From Flavobacterium flavigenum (GTDB lineage Bacteria; Bacteroidota; Bacteroidia; Flavobacteriales; Flavobacteriaceae), in NCBI RefSeq assembly GCF_027111255.2, contig NZ_CP114285.2, forward strand, positions 2,232,001-2,296,000: a DNA stretch of 64,000 nucleotides, in the 5' to 3' direction. Below the pieces are notes generated by a model. That model was given only the letters and a program-made list of their open reading frames with translations, had not been told where the DNA came from and ran no database searches. The translations under genes were made by a program, and so were the position numbers. Within the stretch, counting starts at the first letter, position 1. Every line of letters begins with the position of its first letter. This document shows, one piece after another, positions 48,560 through 58,931 of this stretch.

Positions 48560-48804
48560 CAGTTACAGAAATTAAATCGCTCATAATCAAAATCCAAGCT
48601 CAAATCTAAACTCAAAAACCCACTTGCACATCCTAAATCTTAAATCATTTTTTCCACATTACAAACAACCGACGCACAACAATTAATTAACAAACAGTAA
48701 TAAAAAACATCCGCAGCACTTTAAAACAAAGGGGGTTAGAAAAATTTTCAGAAAAGAATATTAAAAAAAACATTCAAAATCAAACAAAGAATCATTAAAT
48801 AAAA
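48560..48804. other. Gene-free AT-rich stretch between rpsJ terminator and rplC promoter
   Basis: Part of a 403-bp gap (48459-48861). Between the promoter and the terminator I see no reading frame, hairpin or known signal, only A-rich sequence including one GGGGG run near 48732. A role as binding site for a regulator is possible but unsupported. Confidence 0.6.
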
Positions 48805-48805
48805 A

Positions 48806-48837
48806 ACAAAAAAAAAGCGAGTCATTTCTGACTCACT
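48806..48837 (-). terminator. Intrinsic terminator after rpsJ
   Basis: On the minus strand AGTGAGTCA-GAAA-TGACTCGCT, a 9-bp stem (one G-U) with a GAAA tetraloop, is followed by a run of T broken by one G. It ends the rpsL-rpsG-fusA-rpsJ transcript. Confidence 0.9.
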
Positions 48838-48861
48838 TTTATATAAAAAAATATAAAAAAA

Positions 48862-49167
48862 TTATACTTTTATCTCTACTTCAACACCACTTGGCAATTC
48901 AAGTTTCATTAAAGCATCAATAGTTTTAGATGAAGATGAATAAATATCAATCAATCTCTTGTATGACATTACTTCAAATTGCTCTCTCGCTTTTTTATTA
49001 ACGTGCGGAGAACGCAATACAGTGAAAAGTTTTTTGTGAGTTGGCAACGGAATTGGACCTGTCACAACTGCTCCAGTAGTTTTTACTGTTTTTACGATCT
49101 TTTCAGCAGATTTATCTACCAACATGTGATCGTAAGATTTTAGTTTTATTCTGATTTTTTGACTCAT
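48862..49167 (-). CDS. rpsJ: Ribosomal protein uS10
   Basis: 101 aa. [20 protein letters not shown] at the start and [20 protein letters not shown] near 37-56. S10 also takes part in transcription antitermination as NusE. It is 10 bp after fusA and is followed by a strong terminator, so it belongs to the str operon here rather than heading the S10 operon. Confidence 0.97.
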
Positions 49168-49177
49168 TTTCTTAAAA

Positions 49178-51334
49178 TTAAGCGTTACCTTTTGCTTTTT
49201 TGATTACCTCTTCTGAAATATTAGAAGGTGTTTCTGCATAGTGAGAAAACTCCATTGTTGAAGTTGCTCTACCAGAAGATAATGTTCTTAATGTAGTTAC
49301 ATAACCAAACATTTCTGATAAAGGCACATCAGCTTTAATAGTTTTAGCACCATTTCTATCACCCATGTCATTAACCTGACCTCTACGACGGTTCAAGTCA
49401 CCTACGATATCACCCATGTTTTCTTCAGGAGTAATAACTTCGATTTTCATGATTGGCTCAAGAATAACAGCTCCAGCAGCACGTCCAGATTCTTTATAAC
49501 CCATTCTAGCAGCTAATTCAAAAGAAAGAGCATCAGAATCCACAGGGTGGAAAGATCCGTCTAATAAAGTCACCTTTAAACTATCAACAGCATATCCAGC
49601 TAATGGACCTGTTTTCATAGCCTCACGGAAACCTTTTTCAACAGCAGGGATATATTCTTTAGGAACGTTACCACCTTTTACTTCATTAACAAACTGCAAT
49701 CCAACAGGAACTTTACCATCAACTTCATCAGCAGGCTCGATTCTAAATACGATATCACCGAATTTACCACGACCTCCAGATTGTTTTTTATAAGTTTCTC
49801 TGTGTTGAGCAGATCTTGTAAACGCTTCTTTATATTCTACTTGAGGCTCACCTTGGTTCACTTCAACTTTAAATTCACGTTTCATACGGTCAACTAAGAT
49901 ATCTAAGTGAAGCTCACCCATACCTGAAATAATAGTCTGACCTGAAGCCTCATCTGTTCTAACTGTAAATGTTGGATCCTCTTCAGCTAATTTAGCTAAA
50001 GCCATACCCATCTTATCAACGTCAGCTTTAGTTTTTGGCTCGATAGCGATACCAATTACCGGCTCTGGGAATTTCATAGACTCCAAGATAATTGGATTCT
50101 TTTCATCACATAGAGTATCTCCAGTTTTAATATCTTTAAATCCTACAGCAGCTCCAATATCTCCAGCCTCAATATATTCGATTGGATTTTGTTTATTAGC
50201 ATGCATTTGGTAAATACGAGAAATTCTCTCTTTATTACCAGAACGAGTATTTAAAACATAAGAACCAGCATCTAAACGTCCAGAGTAAGCACGGAAGAAA
50301 GCTAAACGACCTACGAATGGGTCAGTAGCAATTTTAAATGCTAAAGCAGCAAACGGCTCTTTTACATCTGGCTTACGCAAGATTTTAGTTTGATCTTCTT
50401 CTAATAATTCAGCATCGTCAGGGTGAATACCTTCAATACCTTCTTTATCCAACGGAGATGGTAAATACTTACAAACAGCATCTAACATAAATTGAACTCC
50501 TTTGTTTTTGAAAGAAGAACCAGCAAGCATAGGAATGATTGCCATATCAATAGTAGCAGCTCTTAACGCATTGTTGATTTCTTCCTCAGTAATAGAGTTT
50601 TCATCTTCCATGTATTTATCCAAAAGATTCTCATCATAAGTAGCGATCTCTTCGATAAGGATAGAACGATAGTGCTTAACATCATCAACCATGTCAGCTG
50701 GGATATCAACGATATCAAAAGTAGCTCCTTGAGTTTCATCATGCCATACAATAGCCTGATTTTTCACTAAGTCAACAATACCTTTAAAATCTGCTTCATC
50801 ACCAATAGGCAAAGTAATTGCAACCGCATTCGATTTCAACATATCTTTAACCTGTCCGCATACAGCTAAAAAGTTAGCACCTTGACGGTCCATTTTGTTT
50901 ACGAATCCCATACGAGGAACTCTATATTGATCTGCAAGTCTCCAGTTAGTTTCTGATTGAGGCTCAACACCATCAACAGCACTAAACAAGAAAACCAAAC
51001 CATCAAGTACACGTAAAGAACGGTTTACCTCTACAGTAAAATCAACGTGTCCAGGAGTATCAATAATATTAAAGTGGTAAGGCAATGATTCCGGAAGAAC
51101 TTTACCTTGCTCTGTTGGAAAATTCCAAGTACAAGTTGTAGCAGCAGAAGTAATTGTAATACCTCTTTCCTGCTCTTGCGCCATCCAGTCCATTGTTGCT
51201 GCACCATCGTGTACCTCACCAATTTTGTGTGATTTTCCAGTATAAAAAAGAATACGCTCAGTTGTAGTTGTTTTACCAGCATCAATGTGAGCAGCAATCC
51301 CGATATTTCTTGTATATTTTAAATCTCTAGCCAT
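49178..51334 (-). CDS. fusA: Elongation factor G
   Basis: 718 aa. GTPase motifs: [16 protein letters not shown] (P-loop, near 14-29), [11 protein letters not shown] (switch I end), DTPGHVDFT and [10 protein letters not shown]. The C-terminal domains include [20 protein letters not shown]. It drives translocation and, with RRF, ribosome recycling. 10 bp after rpsG. Confidence 0.98.
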   Translation of the reverse strand: MARDLKYTRNIGIAAHIDAGKTTTTERILFYTGKSHKIGEVHDGAATMDWMAQEQERGITITSAATTCTWNFPTEQGKVLPESLPYHFNIIDTPGHVDFTVEVNRSLRVLDGLVFLFSAVDGVEPQSETNWRLADQYRVPRMGFVNKMDRQGANFLAVCGQVKDMLKSNAVAITLPIGDEADFKGIVDLVKNQAIVWHDETQGATFDIVDIPADMVDDVKHYRSILIEEIATYDENLLDKYMEDENSITEEEINNALRAATIDMAIIPMLAGSSFKNKGVQFMLDAVCKYLPSPLDKEGIEGIHPDDAELLEEDQTKILRKPDVKEPFAALAFKIATDPFVGRLAFFRAYSGRLDAGSYVLNTRSGNKERISRIYQMHANKQNPIEYIEAGDIGAAVGFKDIKTGDTLCDEKNPIILESMKFPEPVIGIAIEPKTKADVDKMGMALAKLAEEDPTFTVRTDEASGQTIISGMGELHLDILVDRMKREFKVEVNQGEPQVEYKEAFTRSAQHRETYKKQSGGRGKFGDIVFRIEPADEVDGKVPVGLQFVNEVKGGNVPKEYIPAVEKGFREAMKTGPLAGYAVDSLKVTLLDGSFHPVDSDALSFELAARMGYKESGRAAGAVILEPIMKIEVITPEENMGDIVGDLNRRRGQVNDMGDRNGAKTIKADVPLSEMFGYVTTLRTLSSGRATSTMEFSHYAETPSNISEEVIKKAKGNA

Positions 51335-51344
51335 TTCTTACGAA

Positions 51345-51821
51345 TTAAAATCTAAAGTGAGAGAATGCTTTATTAGCCTCTGCCATTTTGTGAGTATCCA
51401 TTCTTTTCTTAACCGCAGCACCTTCTTCTTTAGCCGCAGCTAAACATTCTGATGCTAAACGTTGTGCCATAGATTTTTCATTTCTTCTTCTTGAATAAAG
51501 TATTAACCACTTCATTGCCATAGAAATTTTTCTGTCTGGACGAATCTGCATTGGAATTTGGAATGTAGCTCCACCAACTCTACGGCTACGTACTTCTACG
51601 TGAGGCATAACGTTTGTTAAAGCATCTTTCCAGATTTCTAATGAAGTTTTCTCATCATTTTGTTTTTTAGTTTCGATGATATCAATAGCATCATAAAAAA
51701 CTTTAAAAGCCGTTGACTTCTTACCGTCCCACATTAAGTTGTTTACAAAACGTGTTACCAATTGATCATTAAATCTTGGATCTGGTAAAAGTGGTCTTTT
51801 CTTTGCCGCTCTTTTTCTCAT
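51345..51821 (-). CDS. rpsG: Ribosomal protein uS7
   Basis: 158 aa. [20 protein letters not shown] at the start and [20 protein letters not shown] near 69-88. It organises the 30S head. 24 bp after rpsL. Confidence 0.97.
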   Translation of the reverse strand: MRKRAAKKRPLLPDPRFNDQLVTRFVNNLMWDGKKSTAFKVFYDAIDIIETKKQNDEKTSLEIWKDALTNVMPHVEVRSRRVGGATFQIPMQIRPDRKISMAMKWLILYSRRRNEKSMAQRLASECLAAAKEEGAAVKKRMDTHKMAEANKAFSHFRF

Positions 51822-51845
51822 GTCTTTTTCTTAAAAGTTTTTAAA

Positions 51846-52229
51846 TTACTTTTTTGCTTCTTTTGGGCGTTTAGCACCGTACTTAGATCTTCTTTGCGTT
51901 CTTCCTGCAACACCTGACGTATCAAGCGCTCCACGAACGATGTGATATCTAACACCTGGTAAATCTTTTACCCTTCCACCTCGCACTAATACTATCGAGT
52001 GCTCTTGCAGATTATGTCCTTCTCCAGGGATGTAAGCATTCACCTCATTACCATTTGTCAAACGTACACGCGCAACTTTACGCATTGCAGAGTTTGGTTT
52101 TTTTGGTGTAGTAGTGTAAACACGCGTACAAACCCCTCTTCTTTGAGGACAAGAATCTAAAGCAACCGATTTACTCTTCTTAGTGATCTGAGTTCTTCCT
52201 GTTCTTACTAATTGTTGAATTGTTGGCAT
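51846..52229 (-). CDS. rpsL: Ribosomal protein uS12
   Basis: 127 aa. [20 protein letters not shown] and [20 protein letters not shown] carry the two lysines where streptomycin-resistance changes usually occur (E. coli Lys43 and Lys88); both are present, so the allele looks wild type. First gene of the str operon, with a good promoter 53 bp upstream. Confidence 0.97.
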
Positions 52230-52281
52230 AATTAATACTAAAAATTAATATGATATTAAATTCCCGCTTTTTACGGGGTTG

Positions 52282-52312
52282 CAAATGTATAAAATAAATT
52301 CCACTATACAAA
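52282..52312 (-). promoter_or_regulatory. Promoter of the str operon
   Basis: On the minus strand TTTG (52312-52309), a 19-bp spacer and TACATTTG (52289-52282) fit the consensus. The leader of about 48 nt can form two small hairpins: CCCG/CGGG at its 5' end and TTAATA/TATTAA (52245-52259). Confidence 0.7.
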
Positions 52313-52403
52313 CGTTAAATCATTAATTTTCAATAACATTATTTAATCTTATGTTTTTCAAAACAATCTATAGATATTTGCAAACCTTAAACTAATGAAC
52401 TAA

Positions 52404-54113
52404 TTGCTTTTGAAACAGTTATTCCAAATATTTCTTTTTTGCTTTATAAGCTTTTCCAATTACGCACAAAATTTCAGCTTAAAAATCAAAGGCACAAATA
52501 ATGCAGAAAATGCCATTATAGATTCCTTGAACTACATCAAAACACACCCAAATGTAAAATCTGTTACCAATGAAGCTATTATTGTTGTAGAAAAACTTAC
52601 TAAAAAAGGTTATTTAGACATAAAAACACTTGAAAACACTAAAATAAACGACTCCATTTACACCTGTAAATTGTCGCTTGGAAAGAAAACAAAATACACC
52701 TATATATATACAGGTATAAATAATTCATTTTTCAATCTTTCAGAAACAAAAAATGACACCGTAATAATTCCTTACGAAGAGACTGAAAATTACATAAATC
52801 AAAAAATTATTGAAGCAGAAAAACAAGGATTTCCTTTAAGCAAGATAAAATTAGAAAACATCCGAAAAAAGAATTCAATAATTTATGCGGACTTAAATTT
52901 TAATTCGGAAAAAAAACGCAAGGTAAATTCCATTATTACAAATTACACAAATAATAATCGAAAGGATTTTCTCCCAAAAGGACATCTCAAACAACTTAAC
53001 AAAAAATACATTAACAAAACTTTTAATCAAAATACCATCAAAGAACTTTATAACGATATAAATAATTTTGGGTTTGTAGAACAAACAAAATATCCCGAAA
53101 TATTATTCACAAAAGATTCAACCAAAGTTTACATTTATCTTGAAAAAAGAAAAGCAAACACATTTGATGGCTATATTGGATTTTCAAATGATGAAAACAA
53201 AAAAATAAACCTAAACGGATATTTAGATATTACCTTAGAAAACACTCTTCTTGCAGGTGAAAAATTTTCATTATACTGGAAAAGCGATGGAAACCAACAA
53301 AAAACATTCAATACAAAATTAGAAATACCATACATTTTCAAATCGCCTCTTGGAATCAAAGCACAGCTAAACATATTTAAACAAGACAGTACTTTCCAAA
53401 ACACAAAAACAGGAATTGATTTAGGGTATTATATAAATTATAACTCAAAATTTTACATTGGTTACCAATCTACAGAATCCAGCGATATCCAAAACTCAAA
53501 CAACATGACCGTTAGTGATTTCAAAAACTCTTTTACAACTTCAACCTTCGATTACACAAAAACAGATCCTCTTAATAATTTGTTATCAGAAAAAGCAAAT
53601 GTTAACTTAATTTTTGGTTTTGGAAACAGAAACACAAATAATCAACTTGAAACAGTGGTCAGCAGCAAGCAATTTTACACCAATTTAAACTTCTCATACA
53701 ATTTTGAGCTCAATCAAAAGAACTTCATTAACATAAATTCACAAAATTTTTATCTTTCAAGCAAAAACTATTTGACAAATGAACTCTATCGCTTTGGTGG
53801 TATAAATTCGATTAGGGGCTTTTTAGAAAATAGCCTTCAAGCAAATTTATTCTCTTCAATTCTCACAGAATACAGATATCTTGTCTCTAAAAATTTATAT
53901 GTAAATTCAATTCTTGATTATGCGATATATCAAGACTTAACAAGAAGTGAGGACAAAACCAAAATTGACAAACTAACCGGAATTGGAGTCGGAACATCTA
54001 TCCAGACATCAAATGGACTACTAAAGATTAACCTTACAAAAGACATTTCAATTAATCAAAATTTAAAATTATATAACACTATCATAAATATATGTTATAA
54101 TGTTAAATTTTAA
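52404..54113 (+). CDS. Omp85/BamA-like outer-membrane beta-barrel protein
   Basis: 569 aa. A signal peptide (residues 1-21, ending SFSNYAQ) is followed by about 190 residues of alternating strands and helices that may hold one POTRA-like domain (IKELYNDINNFGFVEQTKYP near 210-230), and then a barrel of amphipathic strands. ELYRFGGINSIRGFLENSLQ near 463-482 matches the Omp85 RGF/Y motif, and the protein ends in Phe (YNVKF). The only usable starts are TTG at 52404 or 52410: a TAA lies directly upstream in frame and the first internal Met is near residue 370. Substrate (protein or lipid) is unknown. It precedes two SusC/SusD pairs. Confidence 0.75.
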   Translation: MLLKQLFQIFLFCFISFSNYAQNFSLKIKGTNNAENAIIDSLNYIKTHPNVKSVTNEAIIVVEKLTKKGYLDIKTLENTKINDSIYTCKLSLGKKTKYTYIYTGINNSFFNLSETKNDTVIIPYEETENYINQKIIEAEKQGFPLSKIKLENIRKKNSIIYADLNFNSEKKRKVNSIITNYTNNNRKDFLPKGHLKQLNKKYINKTFNQNTIKELYNDINNFGFVEQTKYPEILFTKDSTKVYIYLEKRKANTFDGYIGFSNDENKKINLNGYLDITLENTLLAGEKFSLYWKSDGNQQKTFNTKLEIPYIFKSPLGIKAQLNIFKQDSTFQNTKTGIDLGYYINYNSKFYIGYQSTESSDIQNSNNMTVSDFKNSFTTSTFDYTKTDPLNNLLSEKANVNLIFGFGNRNTNNQLETVVSSKQFYTNLNFSYNFELNQKNFININSQNFYLSSKNYLTNELYRFGGINSIRGFLENSLQANLFSSILTEYRYLVSKNLYVNSILDYAIYQDLTRSEDKTKIDKLTGIGVGTSIQTSNGLLKINLTKDISINQNLKLYNTIINICYNVKF

Positions 54114-54149
54114 TGCTTATTGAAAAAAGATTTTTATTTATTAGGAAAG

Positions 54150-54197
54150 TTAACAAATTATTAAGAGTTTTGCCATACTAATTCAAAATATTTAAAA
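54150..54197 (+). promoter_or_regulatory. Conserved upstream element of the first susC
   Basis: TTAAC, 6 bases, TTAAGA, GTTTTG and ACTAATTCAAAATATTTAAAA end at the ATG. The same elements occur at the same distances (48, 37 and 30 bases from the ATG) upstream of the second susC at 58884-58931. The box before TTTG reads GA instead of TA, so it is not the standard -7 element. Confidence 0.5.
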
Positions 54198-57100
54198 ATG
54201 AAACTAAAGTTTAATGGATTTTTAGTGCTTTTACTAGCACTAGTTGCGCAAATCACATTTGCACAGGAAAGAGCTGTTTCCGGAACAGTTTCTGACAATG
54301 CAGGAATGCCTCTACCAGGCGTTAGTGTATTGGTTAAAGGAACAAAAGCAGGAACACAAACAGACTTTGATGGAAAATTCTCTATTAAAGCATCACAAAG
54401 CCAAATTTTGGTATTTAGCTACATTGGGATGAAAAGCCAAGAAGTAGCAGCGAGTTCAACAACCATTAATGTAAAACTAAGCGATGATTCAGTTGAACTG
54501 GAAAGTGTTGTTGTAACAGCATTAGGAATTAAAAAAGAGAAAAAGGCATTAGGATATGCAACTTCTCAAGTTAAAGGTGATGATTTACAAAGATCTCACG
54601 AACCTAACGTAATTGAAGGACTTGCAGGAAAAGCAGCCGGTATCCAGGTAACAGGATCAGCAGGAACACCTGGTGCTTCAAGCAGAATAGTTATTAGAGG
54701 TCAAAAATCTATCAGCTTATCTAGTCAACCGTTAATAGTTTTAGATGGCCAGATAATTGACAACTCTATAAACAACAATGCAGGATCAGGTACTAACATA
54801 GGTGGTGTTGACGACTCTAACAGAGCTATTGATATTAATCCTGAAGACATAGAAAGTGTTTCTATCTTAAAAGGGGGTGCTGCAGCCGCAATTTATGGAG
54901 AGAATGCCAGAAATGGGGTAATCATTTACACTAGTAAAAAAGGAAAGAAAAGAAAGGGAATTGGTATTGAGTTCACTAGCACTGCATCAGTTGATCAGGT
55001 AAATATGCTACCAAAAATTCAACTTAAATATGCTGCAGGTACCGATGGAACTACATATATCCCACCAGCTGCATATGGTTCAGACGGTTTTGCAACAAGT
55101 GGAGGAACTAACCAAAGCTGGGGACCTCTAATTTCTAGCGTTCCTGGCCTTACAGCAGTTAATAACCCTGAAAATTTCTTTCAAAATGGAATAACAACTA
55201 CACAGAATGTTGCTCTTTCTGGTGGTGGTGACACAGGAAGCTTCAGGCTTGCTTTTGGTCACACTGACCAAACAGGTATGGTTCCAAATACTTCTCTTAA
55301 AAGATCTAACGTTAGTATAAATGCACAATATAACATTACAGATAAATTAAAAGCAGGAGCTGATATAAAATACTCTAACACAGGAGGAGTAAGAGCACAA
55401 AAAGGAAGTAACGTAGCTGGGATAATGCTTTCTCTATACAGAACACCAGCAAGTTATGACCTGCGAGACTACGAAACACCTGTAGGAACCAACAAAAATT
55501 ATTTTTCTGCATATGACAATCCTTATTACACAGTAAATAATAATACATATACTGACGAAACAAACCGCAACATAATTAGTGGTCATATTACCTATAACCA
55601 AAGCAAAGCTTTTAATGCATTAGTAAGAGCAGGTGTGGATACATACACTACTCATGCACAACAAAACTATTCTTATAGTAGTAATGGTAACTCAACTGCA
55701 GACGGAACTGGCCAGGTAATATTAGACACCTATAATGCAAGCCTTTATAATATTGATTTGATTTTCAATGGTGATTTTCAGTTTTTAGATGATAAGCTGA
55801 CTTTGGGCTATAATGCAGGAGCATCTATTAACTCAAAGTTCTCAAATGACATGTACACTGTAGGATCTACAATGCTTTTACCAGGTCAATATAACCTAAG
55901 TAACTTCACTACTTTTGAACCTAAAAATTATGACACCAAACAAATAAAAAGGGGGATTTTCGGACAAGTTGAACTTGGTCTGTATGACCAAGTTTATTTG
56001 ACACTTACAGGTAGAAATGACTGGACTAGTACATTACCAATAGATAATAGCTCATATTTTTATCCTGCCGTAAGCGCTTCCTGGTTATTTAATAAAACCC
56101 TTAACCTTCCAGACTGGATTAATTTAGGTAAAATAAGGGGAGCGTTTGCTGAAACTTATGCTTCACCAAATCCTTATAATGTTCTTACTACTTTTGCCTC
56201 TCCTTTATATACTGATACATTTGGACCGGAATTGAAGTCTCCATATGGAGGTGCTGGAGCCTTTGGATATGAAAACACCCTTAATAATCCAGAGCTAAAA
56301 CCAGAACATAACAAAGAATTCGAAATAGGTTTAGAACTAGAGATGTTTAAAAGACTACGTTTAAATGCAAGTGCATATAAATCTACAAATTACGACTTAT
56401 TAGTATTAGCACCAATCGCAGCATCTACTGGATTTACTTATTATTTTACCAATGGTCCAACAGTAGAGAACAAAGGATTAGAAATTGAATTAGGATACGA
56501 TATATTCAAAAACACAGCTTTCCAATGGGATATCAATGTTAACTGGAGTAAAAACGTAAATAAGGTAATTGATATTCAAGATAATTTGAACTTTTCTGGA
56601 ATGGGAAGTGATTTCTTTTCAGGTAACGTAGCACCATCAGTAATAAAAGGCCAGCCATTAGGCGTTATGTACGGAACAGCCTGGGAAAGAAATAATGAAG
56701 GTAAGTTAGTTATTGGATCAAATGGAGTTCCATTAGTTCAAGATGCTTCTCAAATCATTGGAAATCCAACTCCAGACTGGTTAGCAGGTATAAGAAATAA
56801 TTTCAGTTATAAAAATGTATCATTAAGCTTCTTACTTGATATAAGAAAAGGTGGAGATATATGGAATGGTACACTTGCGAGACTTCATAGACTTGGAGTA
56901 TCAGAAGAATCTGCTCAAGACAGAAGCGCTACTTATATTATTCCTGGAGTTACAACTTCTGGAGCACCAAATACAGTAGCAGTTACAAACAAAGTATACT
57001 ATAATAGTTATTTAGGTGATGCTGGAGCAGCTAATGAGCAACAAGTGGAAAAAGATGTTAACTGGTTAAGAATGAGAGACATTAGCTTAGGATACAGTTT

Positions 57101-57305
57101 TGGAAAACTTCTTTCAAAAAGTGCACCATTTGTTAGAGACGCATCATTAACACTATCCGCAAGAAACTTATTTGTAATTACAAATTACAACGGTGTAGAT
57201 CCGGAAAACTCTCTTGCAGGTTCAGGCTCAAACACTACTGGATTTGATTATTTTAATAATCCAGGTTCTAAAAGCTACGCTTTAACATTAAAACTTAATT
57301 TTTAG
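54198..57305 (+). CDS. SusC/RagA-family TonB-dependent outer-membrane transporter
   Basis: 1035 aa. A signal peptide (1-22, ending ITFAQ) precedes a carboxypeptidase-D-like domain (GTVSDNAGMPLPGVSVLVKG near 29-48, TDFDGKFSIKA near 55-65), then the plug (VVVTALGIKKEKKALGY near 104-120; SSRIVIRGQKSI near 160; SVSILKGGAAAAIYGENARN near 222) and a 22-strand-type barrel ending NPGSKSYALTLKLNF. It takes up large ligands with energy from TonB. SusD follows after 4 bp. No carbohydrate-active enzyme or regulator is adjacent, so the ligand is not indicated. Confidence 0.95.
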   Translation: MKLKFNGFLVLLLALVAQITFAQERAVSGTVSDNAGMPLPGVSVLVKGTKAGTQTDFDGKFSIKASQSQILVFSYIGMKSQEVAASSTTINVKLSDDSVELESVVVTALGIKKEKKALGYATSQVKGDDLQRSHEPNVIEGLAGKAAGIQVTGSAGTPGASSRIVIRGQKSISLSSQPLIVLDGQIIDNSINNNAGSGTNIGGVDDSNRAIDINPEDIESVSILKGGAAAAIYGENARNGVIIYTSKKGKKRKGIGIEFTSTASVDQVNMLPKIQLKYAAGTDGTTYIPPAAYGSDGFATSGGTNQSWGPLISSVPGLTAVNNPENFFQNGITTTQNVALSGGGDTGSFRLAFGHTDQTGMVPNTSLKRSNVSINAQYNITDKLKAGADIKYSNTGGVRAQKGSNVAGIMLSLYRTPASYDLRDYETPVGTNKNYFSAYDNPYYTVNNNTYTDETNRNIISGHITYNQSKAFNALVRAGVDTYTTHAQQNYSYSSNGNSTADGTGQVILDTYNASLYNIDLIFNGDFQFLDDKLTLGYNAGASINSKFSNDMYTVGSTMLLPGQYNLSNFTTFEPKNYDTKQIKRGIFGQVELGLYDQVYLTLTGRNDWTSTLPIDNSSYFYPAVSASWLFNKTLNLPDWINLGKIRGAFAETYASPNPYNVLTTFASPLYTDTFGPELKSPYGGAGAFGYENTLNNPELKPEHNKEFEIGLELEMFKRLRLNASAYKSTNYDLLVLAPIAASTGFTYYFTNGPTVENKGLEIELGYDIFKNTAFQWDINVNWSKNVNKVIDIQDNLNFSGMGSDFFSGNVAPSVIKGQPLGVMYGTAWERNNEGKLVIGSNGVPLVQDASQIIGNPTPDWLAGIRNNFSYKNVSLSFLLDIRKGGDIWNGTLARLHRLGVSEESAQDRSATYIIPGVTTSGAPNTVAVTNKVYYNSYLGDAGAANEQQVEKDVNWLRMRDISLGYSFGKLLSKSAPFVRDASLTLSARNLFVITNYNGVDPENSLAGSGSNTTGFDYFNNPGSKSYALTLKLNF

Positions 57306-57309
57306 TATT

Positions 57310-58704
57310 ATGAAAAAAATATTCTATTTATCTATAATATTAGGAGCGCTATCCCTAAATTCATGCCAAAATGAATTAGAAACATTTAACGAAAATCCTA
57401 ATAGACCTACCGAAATATCTACCCCTCAGACATTACTTACAGGTGCTGAAATCGGAACAATCAATAACTCAGTAGGAAATTTAGCAAGAAGTTTTAGTAT
57501 ACTTACTCAGCATACTAATGGAAATAATTTTCAATCTGCTGAATTGGGAAGTTATATTATAACAGAATTAGACAATGAAGGGGACTGGGGAAATATCTAC
57601 CAAGCCGGCTTAAGTGCAAACTTAATTGTAAAAAATCATGAAGCAACCTACCCTTATTATGGAGGTATTGCAAGGATATTATTAGCTCTTAACATGGGTT
57701 ATGCAACAGATATTTGGGGCGACATTCCCTTTTCAGATGCATTTGGTGGAGTTGAAGGAAACATTTCTCCAAAATATGACACACAACAAGAAGTAATTGC
57801 AAAAATACAATCCTATCTTGATATAGCAATAACAGATTTATCTAAGCCTGAAAGTGCTAACCTTAATCTTACTGTACCTGGAACAGATGATATTTTTTAT
57901 GGTGGAGATACTGAAAAATGGATTAAACTTGCTTACTCAATCAAAGCACGATATGCATTGAGATTAACAATAAAAGATGGAAGCACTGTAGCTGCACAGA
58001 AAGCTTTGGATTATTTACAAAATGCGATTGCTGAAAAGGAAGATAATTTAGTAGCTACTTTTGATGGAGGAAATAATCAAAGTTCATGGTACGCCTTTAA
58101 CAATCAAAGAAAAGGTTACATAGGAATGGGTAAGTTTTTCATTGATTTATTGAAAGCCAATACAGATCCACGTTTAAAATATTATGCTGCACAAGTAGGA
58201 GCACCAGCTGCACCTGGAACTTATATTGGAGCTGCACCTGAATCTCCAGATGGTTCGTTTAAAACATCTCAACTTGGAACTTATGTTGCAGGAACAGCAG
58301 CGACTCCTTTAAATATTTTTACTTTTAGTGAAATAAAATTTATTGAGGCAGAAGCACAATTTAGATTAGGCCATATTCCTGAAGCTAAACTTGCTTTACA
58401 ACAAGGTATAAGTGCGTCATTGATAGATGTTACCGGAGCAGACAATACTGCATTTGCAGCAGCTACATCAACTCCTACTTTGGAAAATATTATTACACAA
58501 AAATATATTGCTTTGTTTACTACTACTGAGCCATATAATGATTTTAGAAGAACAGGATTCCCTGTATTAACTCCAAATCAAGCTAGTGAATCTAAAAAGA
58601 TTCCTGTAAGATTATTGACTCCAAAGTCAGAAAGAACATTAAACAACAACGCTACTGTTGTTTCTGACATATACAGTCCTGTTTGGTGGGCGACTGCTAA
58701 CTAA
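57310..58704 (+). CDS. SusD/RagB-family surface lipoprotein
   Basis: 464 aa. Lipoprotein signal MKKIFYLSIILGALSLNSC with Cys19; the acidic stretch QNELETFNENP after it fits surface export. YGGDTEKWIKLAYSIKARYA near 198-217 is the SusD/RagB-like TPR segment; ETFNENPNRPTEIS and the C-terminal KIPVRLLTPKSE are typical of the SusD-like_2 group. It forms the lid over the SusC barrel and helps bind ligand. Its stop is followed by a strong terminator. Confidence 0.92.
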   Translation: MKKIFYLSIILGALSLNSCQNELETFNENPNRPTEISTPQTLLTGAEIGTINNSVGNLARSFSILTQHTNGNNFQSAELGSYIITELDNEGDWGNIYQAGLSANLIVKNHEATYPYYGGIARILLALNMGYATDIWGDIPFSDAFGGVEGNISPKYDTQQEVIAKIQSYLDIAITDLSKPESANLNLTVPGTDDIFYGGDTEKWIKLAYSIKARYALRLTIKDGSTVAAQKALDYLQNAIAEKEDNLVATFDGGNNQSSWYAFNNQRKGYIGMGKFFIDLLKANTDPRLKYYAAQVGAPAAPGTYIGAAPESPDGSFKTSQLGTYVAGTAATPLNIFTFSEIKFIEAEAQFRLGHIPEAKLALQQGISASLIDVTGADNTAFAAATSTPTLENIITQKYIALFTTTEPYNDFRRTGFPVLTPNQASESKKIPVRLLTPKSERTLNNNATVVSDIYSPVWWATAN

Positions 58705-58724
58705 TAATAGTTTTATCTAATAGC

Positions 58725-58757
58725 AAACCACTCCATTCATTTGGGGTGGTTTTTTTA
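58725..58757 (+). terminator. Intrinsic terminator after the first susD
   Basis: AAACCACTCCA (58725-58735) pairs with TGGGGTGGTTT (58742-58752, one G-U) and is followed by a run of T. The stem sequence is close to that of the terminator at 63625, after the second susD. Confidence 0.9.
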
Positions 58758-58883
58758 TTTAATAAATTTATCATAAATAATCAAAAACATAATTCCCATT
58801 TTGTTATTTATAAGTCAAAATTTAAAGCAAATGTTAAATTAACATGCTCAAAACGTAAAAAAAAAAAGATTTTTATAGGAATC

Positions 58884-58931
58884 TTAACGATTAATTAAGA
58901 TTTTTGTCGAACTAATTCAAAATATTTAAAA
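58884..58931 (+). promoter_or_regulatory. Conserved upstream element of the second susC
   Basis: TTAAC, 6 bases, TTAAGA, TTTTTG and ACTAATTCAAAATATTTAAAA end at the ATG, spaced exactly as in the copy at 54150-54197. Only the last 20 bases and the spaced boxes are shared; sequence farther upstream diverges, although AAAAAAGATTTTTAT recurs with a 5-base shift. Confidence 0.5.

Noticed and set aside
51846..52229. Possible streptomycin-resistance change in rpsL
   Set aside because: Both resistance-associated lysine positions (PKKPNS and GRVKDLP) are unchanged.
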